Of a DNA stretch of 64,000 bases, positions 1 to 6,689 are shown one piece after another. How positions within the stretch are numbered: the first letter of the stretch is position 1; each line of letters opens with the position of its first letter. The stretch covers positions 660,013 through 724,012 of the forward strand of contig JAWKZV010000002.1 of NCBI GenBank assembly GCA_041395745.1, written 5' to 3'. Source of the DNA: Porticoccus sp041395745 (GTDB lineage Bacteria > Pseudomonadota > Gammaproteobacteria > Pseudomonadales > Porticoccaceae). The notes beneath the pieces were generated by a model. The model did no database searches. It worked only from the letters and a program-made list of their open reading frames with translations, and was not told the DNA's origin. Position numbers and translations under genes: made by a program.

Positions 1-272
1 CGGCGCTCGTCGGGCAGGCCCACCTCGATCCACAACTCGATATCCCCCTGCAGGTTTTTCTGCCACAGGTCCGGTTCGTCGTCGGTGGATAGCCCTTTGG
101 TGAACTGCAGCTGTTCATCGGCATTGAGGGCGAAGGCCAGCAGCCGCACCATCATCCGCTCATCGGTTTCCGAGGGGTGGCGGGCCAGGGTGAGGCTATG
201 GCTCAGATAGTGGTCCCGGTCCATGTCGGCCACATTCAATTCGGCTTTGAAGACGGTGGCCTTGAGCGCCAT
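1..272 (-). CDS. yaeQ: YaeQ family protein (N-terminal part, cut by window edge)
   Basis: The reverse strand reads from an ATG at 272 to the left edge without a stop. It begins MALKATVFKAELNVADMD and continues through LARHPSETDERMMVRLLAFA, DDEPDLWQ and IELWIEVGLPDER, which I recognise as the N-terminal half of YaeQ. The family has a PD-(D/E)XK nuclease-like fold. Its biochemical role is unclear, although it was first described as a suppressor linked to haemolysin transcription. About 90 residues are visible, roughly half of the usual length. It lies about 77 bases downstream of the next gene on the same strand and could share its transcript. Identity is strong because the family signature is contiguous; function is not established. 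Confidence 0.85.
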   Translation of the reverse strand, partial: MALKATVFKAELNVADMDRDHYLSHSLTLARHPSETDERMMVRLLAFALNADEQLQFTKGLSTDDEPDLWQKNLQGDIELWIEVGLPDER

Positions 273-349
273 GGGGAACCTGTGGAAAGCAAAAGCGGGG
301 AAATGTGGGGCGGTGACTCCGCCCCGATTTTATGGGGTCGTCGGTTGGA

Positions 350-748
350 TCAGGTGATGATGCCGGAGCCGCCCATGCCGCCAAGTCCGCCCATACCGCC
401 GAGTCCACCGTCCTTGCCGGGGACAACGATCTTGGACGCCTGCTCGCGGCGCATTTCTTCCAGTTCGCGGGCGGTGCGCTCAACGGCGGCTTCCGCCTCG
501 GCGCCAAATTTTTCCGCGGCCTCACCGATGCTGTGGGCTTCGATCAGGAAGTTGATCGGCAGGGCGCCCATGGGGGTCATCACCTGGGTGGAACCCATGT
601 AGGCCACTTCGCGGCTGGTGTCGCGCTCACCCTCGGGGGTTACCGGGGTCAGGCGGCGGATGCTGCCGATTTTCTGGTCGGTGAAGATTTCCTCCAGGTA
701 CAGTTCGGCGGGGTTCATGCTGGCGTCGAATTGCTTGTCTCTGCTCAT
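350..748 (-). CDS. Small conserved hypothetical protein with Gly-Met-rich tail
   Basis: A 132-residue acidic soluble protein beginning MSRDKQFDASMNPAELYLEE. The middle holds a hydrophobic stretch (MGALPINFLIEA) and a predicted helix with charged heptads (about residues 75-105). The C-terminus has repeated GGLGGMGG units and ends GSGIIT. There is no signal peptide or membrane segment. I recall proteins like this as conserved, uncharacterised cytoplasmic proteins in gammaproteobacteria, but I cannot name a family. It has a purine-rich stretch (gacagaaagacgac) before the ATG and sits between the LysR gene and yaeQ on the same strand. The ORF is convincing; the function is unknown. Confidence 0.7.
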   Translation of the reverse strand: MSRDKQFDASMNPAELYLEEIFTDQKIGSIRRLTPVTPEGERDTSREVAYMGSTQVMTPMGALPINFLIEAHSIGEAAEKFGAEAEAAVERTARELEEMRREQASKIVVPGKDGGLGGMGGLGGMGGSGIIT

Positions 749-817
749 GTCGTCTTTCTGTCACTCAGATTCGTTGCTCATAAAGGTGGCACACCCTAAC
801 AGATTTTGACCACGCCG

Positions 818-1711
818 TCAGGGCGCGGTGATCTGGGACTTGAGGGTTTCCACCAGGGCATTGGCTGCAGAGGACAGCGGATAGCGGCGGCGGGTGAGGA
901 TGCCGACCCGGCGGGTGACCACCGGTTCTGTGAGCGGTCGGCTCTCGGCTCCCAGCGCCTCCATCTGCTGAATGGCCAGGGAGGGGACCACACTGATACC
1001 GAGCCCGTTGGCGACCATGGAACCGATGGACGCCAGCTGGTGGGCTTCGAATTCCACGGTGAGCTTGATGCCGCAACTGGCGGTGGTGTCGTCGATCATC
1101 TGGCGCATCGCCGAGGGACGCTGCAGGGTTACGAAGGGGTAATCCTGGAGCTGGGCCCAGCGAATCTCTTTCTGCTTTAGCAGTGGATGATTGGGTGGTG
1201 TGACCACGAAGAAGCTGTCCTCGAACAGCGGCTCGAAGTGCAGGTCATCGGATTCCTCCAGGTCGAAGGTGACGCCCACCTCCACACGCCCCTTGCGCAC
1301 CATCTCGATCACCTCTTCGGCCACCACGTCCTGGACGGTGATGTTGATGTCCGGGAACTGGTCGCGGTAGTGGTGCAGCGCCTTCGGCAGCTTGCTGATG
1401 GAAAAGGATGCCATAGTGGCGATGCCCAGTTTGCCGCGGCGCATGGCGAACAGGTTGTGCAGGTCGGTGAGGGCGTTGTCCCAGTCTGCCAGCAGGCGCT
1501 GTGCCACCGGCAGAAAGGCCTCTCCCTCAGGGGTCAGCGACAGGGTGCGGGTGGTGCGCGCCAGCAGTTTGCCCCCGACAACTTCCTCCATGTTCTTCAG
1601 GGCAATGCTGAGTGCCGGTTGCGACAAGTGCAGCCGTTCACCGGCTTCCGCGAAGTTGCGGGTCTGGGCCACGGTGACGAAGGCCTTCAGCTGTTTGATG
1701 GTTATGTCCAT
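818..1711 (-). CDS. LysR-family transcriptional regulator, divergent from scoAB
   Basis: A 297-residue LysR-type regulator. The N-terminal winged helix-turn-helix runs over about residues 1-60 (MDITIKQLKAFVTVAQTRNF, then ERLHLSQPALSIALKNMEE). The effector-binding domain of the periplasmic-binding fold follows from about residue 90. It is transcribed away from scoA across a 156-base gap. That arrangement is typical of LysR genes that control the divergent operon, so a role in CoA-transferase or short-chain acid utilisation is inferred. The gap contains the interrupted dyad CTTAT-tt-ATAAG near 1720-1731 and AT-rich promoter-like sequence. The inducer cannot be told from sequence. Confidence 0.9.
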   Translation of the reverse strand: MDITIKQLKAFVTVAQTRNFAEAGERLHLSQPALSIALKNMEEVVGGKLLARTTRTLSLTPEGEAFLPVAQRLLADWDNALTDLHNLFAMRRGKLGIATMASFSISKLPKALHHYRDQFPDINITVQDVVAEEVIEMVRKGRVEVGVTFDLEESDDLHFEPLFEDSFFVVTPPNHPLLKQKEIRWAQLQDYPFVTLQRPSAMRQMIDDTTASCGIKLTVEFEAHQLASIGSMVANGLGISVVPSLAIQQMEALGAESRPLTEPVVTRRVGILTRRRYPLSSAANALVETLKSQITAP

Positions 1712-1867
1712 GAATTTCTTTCACTTATTTATAAGCGGGGCTAATCAGTTGATTAAAATTTTACGCTTGATAAATATATTGCGCTATAGGATGCTTTACG
1801 CCGTTTTGCAAGCCTGAAGTATTGGCTGCCGGGGTAAGTAATAAGAAACGACTGAGGAGTTAAGTTC

Positions 1868-2569
1868 ATGGCGGGTTTCGATAAGGTGGTAAGCACCTAC
1901 GAAGAAGCGATGGCAGGTCTCGAAGATGGCATGACCGTCATTGCTGGCGGATTTGGTATCTGTGGTATCCCTGAAAATCTGATCAAGCAGATCAAGAAAA
2001 TGGGCACCAAGGACCTCACCATTGTTTCCAATAACTGTGGTATCGATGGCTTTGGTCTCGGCATTCTGCTGGAAGATCGCCAAATCAAGAAAATGGTCTC
2101 TTCCTATGTGGGTGAGAACAAATTGTTTGAAGAGCAGTTGCTTTCCGGTCAGCTGGAAGTGGAACTGACTCCCCAGGGCACCCTGGCGGAAAAAATGCGT
2201 GCCGCTGGTGCTGGCATTCCGGCTTTCTACACTGCGACTGGCTACGGCACCGACGTTGGTAAAGGCAAAGATGTGCGCGAATTCAATGGCCGCAAGTACA
2301 TTCTGGAAGAGTCCATTCAGGGTGACTTCTCGATTGTAAAAGCCTGGAAAGCGGACCGTTATGGCAACGCTATCTACCGCAACACTGCGATGAACTTCAA
2401 TCCGATGGCAGCTACTGCCGGCAAGATCTGCGTGATGGAAGTTGAAGAGATTGTCGAGCCCGGCGAACTGGATCCGATGCAGATTCACACTCCTGGAATT
2501 TATGTGGATCGCCTGATTCAGGGTACGTTTGAAAAACGTATTGAAATCCGCACCGTTCGCCAAGGCTAA
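1868..2569 (+). CDS. scoA: 3-oxoacid CoA-transferase subunit A
   Basis: Subunit A of succinyl-CoA:3-ketoacid CoA-transferase, 233 residues, the usual size. It shows the family opening (FDKVVSTYEEAMAGLEDGMT), the glycine-rich GGFGICGIPENLI loop, and the conserved NNCGIDGFGLG and GTLAEKMRAAGAGIPAFYT segments. With subunit B it moves CoA from succinyl-CoA to acetoacetate in the cytoplasm, feeding ketone bodies or PHB breakdown products into acetyl-CoA. The ATG is preceded by tgaggag. Subunit B follows after 14 bases, and a 3-hydroxybutyrate dehydrogenase lies downstream, which supports the acetoacetate assignment. AtoD-type transferases are the main alternative. Confidence 0.93.
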   Translation: MAGFDKVVSTYEEAMAGLEDGMTVIAGGFGICGIPENLIKQIKKMGTKDLTIVSNNCGIDGFGLGILLEDRQIKKMVSSYVGENKLFEEQLLSGQLEVELTPQGTLAEKMRAAGAGIPAFYTATGYGTDVGKGKDVREFNGRKYILEESIQGDFSIVKAWKADRYGNAIYRNTAMNFNPMAATAGKICVMEVEEIVEPGELDPMQIHTPGIYVDRLIQGTFEKRIEIRTVRQG

Positions 2570-2583
2570 GAGGAGAGACAATC

Positions 2584-3240
2584 ATGGCACTTACTCGTGA
2601 TCAAATGGCTATCCGTGTTGCCCGCGAGCTTCAGGATGGTTTCTACGTAAACCTCGGCATTGGCATCCCCACCCTGGTGGCGAACCACGTGCCGGAAGGT
2701 ATGGAAGTAATGCTGCAGTCCGAAAACGGTCTGCTGGGTATGGGTCCGTTTCCTACCGAAGATAAAGTCGACCCGGATATGATCAACGCGGGCAAGCAGA
2801 CTGTTACTGCTGCCAAGGGCGCCTCTATCTTTTCATCGGCGGAATCCTTCGCCATGATCCGCGGCGGCCATGTTGACCTGACCGTACTGGGTGCTTTCGA
2901 AGTGGATGTGCAAGGCAACATCGCTTCCTGGATGATCCCCGGCAAGCTGGTTAAAGGCATGGGCGGTGCGATGGACCTGGTGGCCGGCGCTGATAACATC
3001 ATCGTGCTGATGACCCACGCTGACAAATACGGCAACTCCAAGCTGCTGCCTGAGTGTTCACTGCCGCTGACCGGTGCAGGTTGTATCAAGCAGGTTCTGA
3101 CCGATCTGGCCTGGATTGAAATCCGTGATGGCAAGTTCCACCTGATGGAACGCGCTCCCGGTGTTTCCGTCGAGGAGATTGTCTCCCTGACTGCCGGAGA
3201 AATGGTTGTTCCCGATCACGTGCCGGAAATGCAGTTCTGA
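2584..3240 (+). CDS. scoB: 3-oxoacid CoA-transferase subunit B
   Basis: Subunit B of the same CoA-transferase, 218 residues. The catalytic glutamate sits in the SENGLLGMGP motif near residue 50; in this family it forms the glutamyl-CoA thioester intermediate. Other signatures are GFYVNLGIGIPTLVANH at the start and GGHVDLTVLGAFEVD in the middle. A gaggagag ribosome site precedes the ATG and the spacing to scoA is 14 bases, so the two are translated from one message. A strong rho-independent terminator follows at 3258, so scoAB is a two-gene operon with bdhA transcribed separately. Confidence 0.93.
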   Translation: MALTRDQMAIRVARELQDGFYVNLGIGIPTLVANHVPEGMEVMLQSENGLLGMGPFPTEDKVDPDMINAGKQTVTAAKGASIFSSAESFAMIRGGHVDLTVLGAFEVDVQGNIASWMIPGKLVKGMGGAMDLVAGADNIIVLMTHADKYGNSKLLPECSLPLTGAGCIKQVLTDLAWIEIRDGKFHLMERAPGVSVEEIVSLTAGEMVVPDHVPEMQF

Positions 3241-3257
3241 TTGCCGACACCGATCTG

Positions 3258-3286
3258 AAAAAGGCTCCCGCACGGGAGCCTTTTTT
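3258..3286 (+). terminator. Rho-independent terminator of scoAB
   Basis: Perfect stem ggctccc-gca-cgggagcc preceded by A5 and followed by T6, 17 bases after the scoB stop. Confidence 0.9.
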
Positions 3287-3315
3287 GTTTGCGGTGTTCA
3301 CAAACCCGCAGCTTT

Positions 3316-3343
3316 TTGTATAGTCGGTCGAATGACTTACACT
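3316..3343 (+). promoter_or_regulatory. Candidate sigma70 promoter of bdhA
   Basis: TTGTAT and TACACT separated by 16 bases, each matching four of six consensus positions, about 80 bases before the bdhA ATG and downstream of the scoAB terminator. Plausible from position and spacing only. Confidence 0.4.
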
Positions 3344-3424
3344 GTTTGCTCCCATAGATTGCAATTCCGTTGACAGCCCGCATCTACCCTGCGGCCAACA
3401 CCATCCAATGAACGAGGTGACTGT

Positions 3425-4207
3425 ATGTTGAAAGGAAAGACCGCGCTGGTGACCGGCTCCACCAGCGGCATTGGTTATGCCATGGCGGACCGCCTGGCCA
3501 ATGCCGGTGCCAATATTGTGTTGCACGGCCTGATGGACCCGGCCCAGGGGCAGTCCCTGGCGGAGGAATTCGGGGCCCGTTACGGTATCCAGTGCCTGTT
3601 CAGTGATGCAGATATTTCCACTGCCGAGGGCAATGAGGCGCTGGTGAATTCCGCCCTGGAGAAGTTCGGCCAGGTGGATATTCTTATCAATAACGCCGGT
3701 ATCCAGTACACCGCTTCCGTGGAAGATTTTCCGGTAGCGAAGTGGGACGCCATTATCGCCATCAACCTGAGTTCCGCTTTTCACACCACCCGGCTGTTGG
3801 TGCCGGGCATGCAGGAGCGCGGTTGGGGTCGCATCATCAACATCGCTTCCGTACACGGGCTGGTGGCGTCGGTGCAGAAGGCTGCCTATGTGGCTGCCAA
3901 GCACGGCATCGTCGGTCTCACCAAGGTGGTGGCGCTGGAAAATGCCGAGAAGGGCATCACCGTGAATGCCATCTGCCCCGGCTGGGTGGATACCGAACTG
4001 GTGGCGGCGCAATTCCGGGCTGTGGCGGAACGCGACGGTGTGGATTTTGAAGAGGGCAAGCGTCGCGCCATTATCGCCAAGCAGCCGCTGCCCAAGGCTA
4101 CCCAGCCATCGGCGCTGGGGGACCTGGCGGTATTCCTGTGCTCCGACTCGGCGGCCACCATCACCGGCGCCAGCCTGCCGATGGATGGTGCCTGGACCGC
4201 GCAATAA
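3425..4207 (+). CDS. bdhA: 3-hydroxybutyrate dehydrogenase (SDR)
   Basis: A 260-residue short-chain dehydrogenase. It shows the TGSTSGIG cofactor loop at residues 10-17, the NNAG motif near 88-91, the serine of NIASVHG, and YVAAK with the catalytic Tyr and Lys. The C-terminal part (ICPGWVDTELV, QPSALGDLAVFLCSD) matches NAD-dependent D-3-hydroxybutyrate dehydrogenases, which interconvert 3-hydroxybutyrate and acetoacetate. The product is the substrate of the adjacent ScoAB transferase, so the three genes form a PHB-monomer/ketone-body utilisation set. The start ATG follows aacgaggtgactgt. Related SDRs are hard to separate by eye, but length, motifs and context agree. Confidence 0.88.
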   Translation: MLKGKTALVTGSTSGIGYAMADRLANAGANIVLHGLMDPAQGQSLAEEFGARYGIQCLFSDADISTAEGNEALVNSALEKFGQVDILINNAGIQYTASVEDFPVAKWDAIIAINLSSAFHTTRLLVPGMQERGWGRIINIASVHGLVASVQKAAYVAAKHGIVGLTKVVALENAEKGITVNAICPGWVDTELVAAQFRAVAERDGVDFEEGKRRAIIAKQPLPKATQPSALGDLAVFLCSDSAATITGASLPMDGAWTAQ

Positions 4208-4223
4208 TCCGGAATACCAAGAG

Positions 4224-4266
4224 CCCGGTGCAGTTGGTCGTTTTACAGACAGTTGCACCGGGTTTG
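4224..4266 (+). terminator. Possible hairpin terminator after bdhA
   Basis: Nine-base arms cccggtgca (4224-4232) and tgcaccggg (4254-4262) with a long 21-base loop, followed only by TTT. It may act as a weak terminator before rimO. Confidence 0.35.
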
Positions 4267-4333
4267 CTGTAGAATCCGCGCCTCTTTTTTCTCCGATAAC
4301 GACCGCCCGGATGCCCGGGCCCACAGGTGTAAA

Positions 4334-5647
4334 TTGTCAGGCAAAGTTGGTTTTATCTCCCTCGGCTGCCCCAAGGCGCTGGTGGACTCCGAACGCATTC
4401 TCACCCAGTTGCGGCTGGAGGGCTATGAAGTGTCCCCGAGCTACGAGGATGCCGACGTGGTGGTGGTCAACACCTGTGGTTTTCTTGACAGCGCCAAGCA
4501 GGAATCCCTGGATGCCATTGGCGAGGCCATGGCGGAAAACGGCCGGGTGATCGTCACCGGTTGCATGGGCGGCGATGAGCAGGCTATCCGTCAGGTGCAT
4601 CCCGGTGTGTTGGCGGTGTCCGGCCCTCACCAGTACGAGGCTGTGGTGGGTGCGGTGCACGAGTATGTGCCGCCGTCGAATGACCACAACCCCTATGTGG
4701 ATCTGGTGCCCAAGCAGGGCGTCAAGCTGACCCCGCGCCACTATTCCTACCTGAAAATTTCCGAGGGCTGCAACCACCGTTGCAGCTTCTGCATTATCCC
4801 CTCCATCCGCGGTGACCTGGTGAGTCGACCCATCGGCAGTGTGATGGACGAGGCGGAGCGGCTGGTGAACGCCGGCACGAAGGAGCTGCTGGTGATTTCC
4901 CAGGACACCAGTGCTTACGGGGTGGATGTGAAGTTCCGCACCGGGTTCTGGCAGGGCAAACCGGTCAAAACCCACATGCAGCAGCTCTGTGAAGCGCTGG
5001 GCGAACTGGGGGTTTGGGTGCGGCTGCACTACGTTTACCCCTATCCCCACGTGGACAATGTGCTGCCCTTGATGGCCGAAGGGAAAATTCTTCCCTACCT
5101 GGATATCCCCTTCCAGCATGCCCATCCCGAAGTGCTGAAAGCCATGAAGCGCCCGGCCAACGAGGAAAAGGTGTTGGAGCGCATTCGCCGCTGGCGGGAA
5201 ACCTGCCCGGACCTGACTCTGCGCAGTACCTTTATCGTCGGTTTTCCCGGTGAGACCGAAGAGCAGTTCCAGTATCTTCTGGACTGGTTGCAGGAGGCCC
5301 AACTCGACCGGGTCGGCTGTTTCAAATACGAGGCTGTTGACGGCGCCCCGGCGACTGAACTGCCCGGTGCAGTGCCGGAAGAGGTCAAGCAGGAGCGCTG
5401 GGAGCGCTTTATGGAAGCCCAGCAGGGCATCAGTGCCCAACGCCTGCAGGCCAAGGTGGGTCGCACCATTGAGGTGTTGATTGACGAAGTAGACGAAGAG
5501 GGTGCCATCGGCCGTTCCAGTGCCGACGCTCCGGAAATCGACGGCAATGTTTTCCTCGACGGAGAGTTTAGCTTGCAGCCTGGCGATCTGGTTAAGGCCA
5601 GGGTAGTCGAGGCGGAGGAGTATGATCTGGTGGCAGAGCTGGCCTGA
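4334..5647 (+). CDS. rimO: Ribosomal protein S12 methylthiotransferase RimO
   Basis: A radical-SAM methylthiotransferase that adds a methylthio group to Asp88 (Asp89 in E. coli numbering) of ribosomal protein S12. Domain order: UPF0004 domain (VGFISLGCPKALVDSERIL, VVNTCGFLDSA, VTGCMGG), radical-SAM core with CNHRCSFC near the middle, and the C-terminal TRAM domain (IGRSSADAPEIDGNVF). I place the start at the TTG at 4334, which gives MSGKVGFISLGC and 437 residues, close to the E. coli 441. A weak aggtg precedes it. An in-frame ATG at 4253 would add 27 residues that look unlike any RimO and would overlap the hairpin and promoter-like sequence upstream. Identity is near certain; only the start is open. 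Confidence 0.96.
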   Translation: MSGKVGFISLGCPKALVDSERILTQLRLEGYEVSPSYEDADVVVVNTCGFLDSAKQESLDAIGEAMAENGRVIVTGCMGGDEQAIRQVHPGVLAVSGPHQYEAVVGAVHEYVPPSNDHNPYVDLVPKQGVKLTPRHYSYLKISEGCNHRCSFCIIPSIRGDLVSRPIGSVMDEAERLVNAGTKELLVISQDTSAYGVDVKFRTGFWQGKPVKTHMQQLCEALGELGVWVRLHYVYPYPHVDNVLPLMAEGKILPYLDIPFQHAHPEVLKAMKRPANEEKVLERIRRWRETCPDLTLRSTFIVGFPGETEEQFQYLLDWLQEAQLDRVGCFKYEAVDGAPATELPGAVPEEVKQERWERFMEAQQGISAQRLQAKVGRTIEVLIDEVDEEGAIGRSSADAPEIDGNVFLDGEFSLQPGDLVKARVVEAEEYDLVAELA

Positions 5648-5669
5648 TTCCGGTCAGCGCTCTCTCAAT

Positions 5670-5699
5670 AAAAAAGGCCGGCATTTAGCCGGCCTTTTT
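5670..5699. terminator. Bidirectional terminator between rimO and slyD
   Basis: Stem aaggccggc-attta-gccggcctt flanked by A and T tracts on both sides, lying between two converging genes. It can terminate both. Confidence 0.9.
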
Positions 5700-5717
5700 C
5701 TTGCTTTGCCCGAGGGC

Positions 5718-6200
5718 TTAGTGCTGGTGACCGCCTGGGCCGTGAACGTGGCCGTGGGAAAGTTCTTCTTCAGTGGCTTCACGCACAGACTCGATGCTGA
5801 CTTCGAAGGTCAGATCCTTCCCCGCCAGCGGGTGGTTGCCGTCTACAGTGACGGTATCGTCGGTGGTAGCGGTGACCACGACGGAGATAGGGCCTGAGGG
5901 GGTCTGTGCTTCAAAGCGCATGCCGGGCTTAACTTCATCAATACCCTGAAATGCTTCCCGGGGGACTTCCTGGACCATGTGATCGTGGTACTCGCCGTAG
6001 GCTTCAGCGGCTGGCACGGTCACTTTCATGGAGTCACCTTCGGTCTTTCCTTCCATTGCCTTTTCTAGGCCAGGAATGATGTTGTTGTGACCGTGAATAT
6101 AGGCCAGCGGTGCCGTATCAGAAGACGAATCCAGCTGAACGCCGTCCTCGTCAGTGAGTGTGTAGTGAAAGAGCACGACGGCATTTTCAGTAATGTTCAT
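5718..6200 (-). CDS. slyD: SlyD-type FKBP peptidyl-prolyl isomerase
   Basis: A 160-residue cytoplasmic FKBP-fold prolyl isomerase and chaperone. The FKBP part (VVLFHYTLTDEDGVQLDSS, YIHGHNNIIPGLEKAMEGK) is interrupted by the insert-in-flap chaperone domain (about residues 70-130: PAAEAYGEYHDHMVQEV, GNHPLAGKDLTFEV). It ends in a short His-rich tail, HGHVHGPGGHQH. In E. coli SlyD a much longer His/Cys tail binds nickel; here the tail is short, so metal storage is probably reduced. It is convergent with rimO over a shared terminator. The ATG at 6200 gives the standard FKBP start. SlpA is an alternative, but the tail favours SlyD. Confidence 0.93.
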   Translation of the reverse strand: MNITENAVVLFHYTLTDEDGVQLDSSSDTAPLAYIHGHNNIIPGLEKAMEGKTEGDSMKVTVPAAEAYGEYHDHMVQEVPREAFQGIDEVKPGMRFEAQTPSGPISVVVTATTDDTVTVDGNHPLAGKDLTFEVSIESVREATEEELSHGHVHGPGGHQH

Positions 6201-6472
6201 TTGGATTCCTGCATGTCTTATGTGTTTGCACTGAGTCGGGCATTATGGGTGATGGGGTCCCATTTGCCAAGGAAGCCTCCATTTCGCTACAGCATCGGTA
6301 CAGTCTCCAATTTTTTTGACCAGATTTCCGGCTTTGGTTTCCAGACGATCTCGATCGGAGGAGTGGGAATGGGGCCCTTCCCTTTTCCCCTGGCGTCGTG
6401 GCGCGGTACTGTGGGGCATAGCGGCTGAGTGCCTGCTAGCAGCTTAAGGAATATCGGGAGGGTTTTTGGTAA
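6201..6472. other. Gene-free upstream region of slyD and nrdJ
   Basis: No credible ORF, tRNA or riboswitch was seen. In particular there is no B12-box (GCCACTG-like) of an adenosylcobalamin riboswitch, although the downstream enzyme uses B12. It presumably contains the slyD promoter on the reverse strand. Confidence 0.5.
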
Positions 6473-6519
6473 CTACTACCTATAGTGTTTGTTCTGGCGT
6501 GTGACACTAGATGTTGTAT
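6473..6519 (+). promoter_or_regulatory. Pair of NrdR-like boxes upstream of nrdJ
   Basis: Two 16-base sites, ctactacctatagtgt (6473-6488) and acactagatgttgtat (6504-6519). They match the published NrdR box consensus acaCwAtATaTwGtgt at 12 and 13 positions by my count. Their starts are 31 bases apart, three helical turns, the arrangement known for tandem NrdR boxes. A possible -10 (TATACT, 6519-6524) abuts the second box, so binding would block initiation. NrdR is the ATP/dATP-sensing repressor of ribonucleotide reductase genes. Confidence 0.75.
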
Positions 6520-6545
6520 ATACTCGATTCCCATCGCAGCTATTG

Positions 6546-6596
6546 CCGGTTTCTGAGACACCGCTTCTATGCAGCAGGAGAGAAGCGAAAAACCGG
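6546..6596 (+). ncRNA. Two-tier hairpin in the nrdJ 5' leader
   Basis: Outer arms ccggttt (6546-6552) and aaaccgg (6590-6596) enclose inner arms cgcttct (6562-6568) and agaagcg (6581-6587). There is an asymmetric internal loop and a 12-base apical loop that carries gcaggag, resembling a ribosome-binding sequence. It lies about 95 bases before the nrdJ ATG, inside the expected transcript. Whether it regulates anything is unknown. Confidence 0.5.
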
Positions 6597-6689
6597 ATGC
6601 GCAGGGGCTTACAGAGACGTCAAGTTTCCTGATCAGGCTGCTTCGATTCCGCTCAAAAAAACAAACTGCATAAGGAAACCAGTAACGCC

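Noticed and set aside
3086..4324. 412-codon reverse ORF opposite bdhA
   Set aside because: It is antisense to the 3' end of scoB and all of bdhA, which have clear family motifs. GC-rich antisense frames are commonly open.
4253..4333. Upstream ATG extension of rimO
   Set aside because: The added residues do not resemble RimO and would start within a hairpin and promoter-like stretch. The TTG at 4334 gives the family N-terminus and length.
6201..6689. Adenosylcobalamin riboswitch before the B12-dependent nrdJ
   Set aside because: No B12-box-like GCCACTG element or the multi-stem layout was found in the leader.
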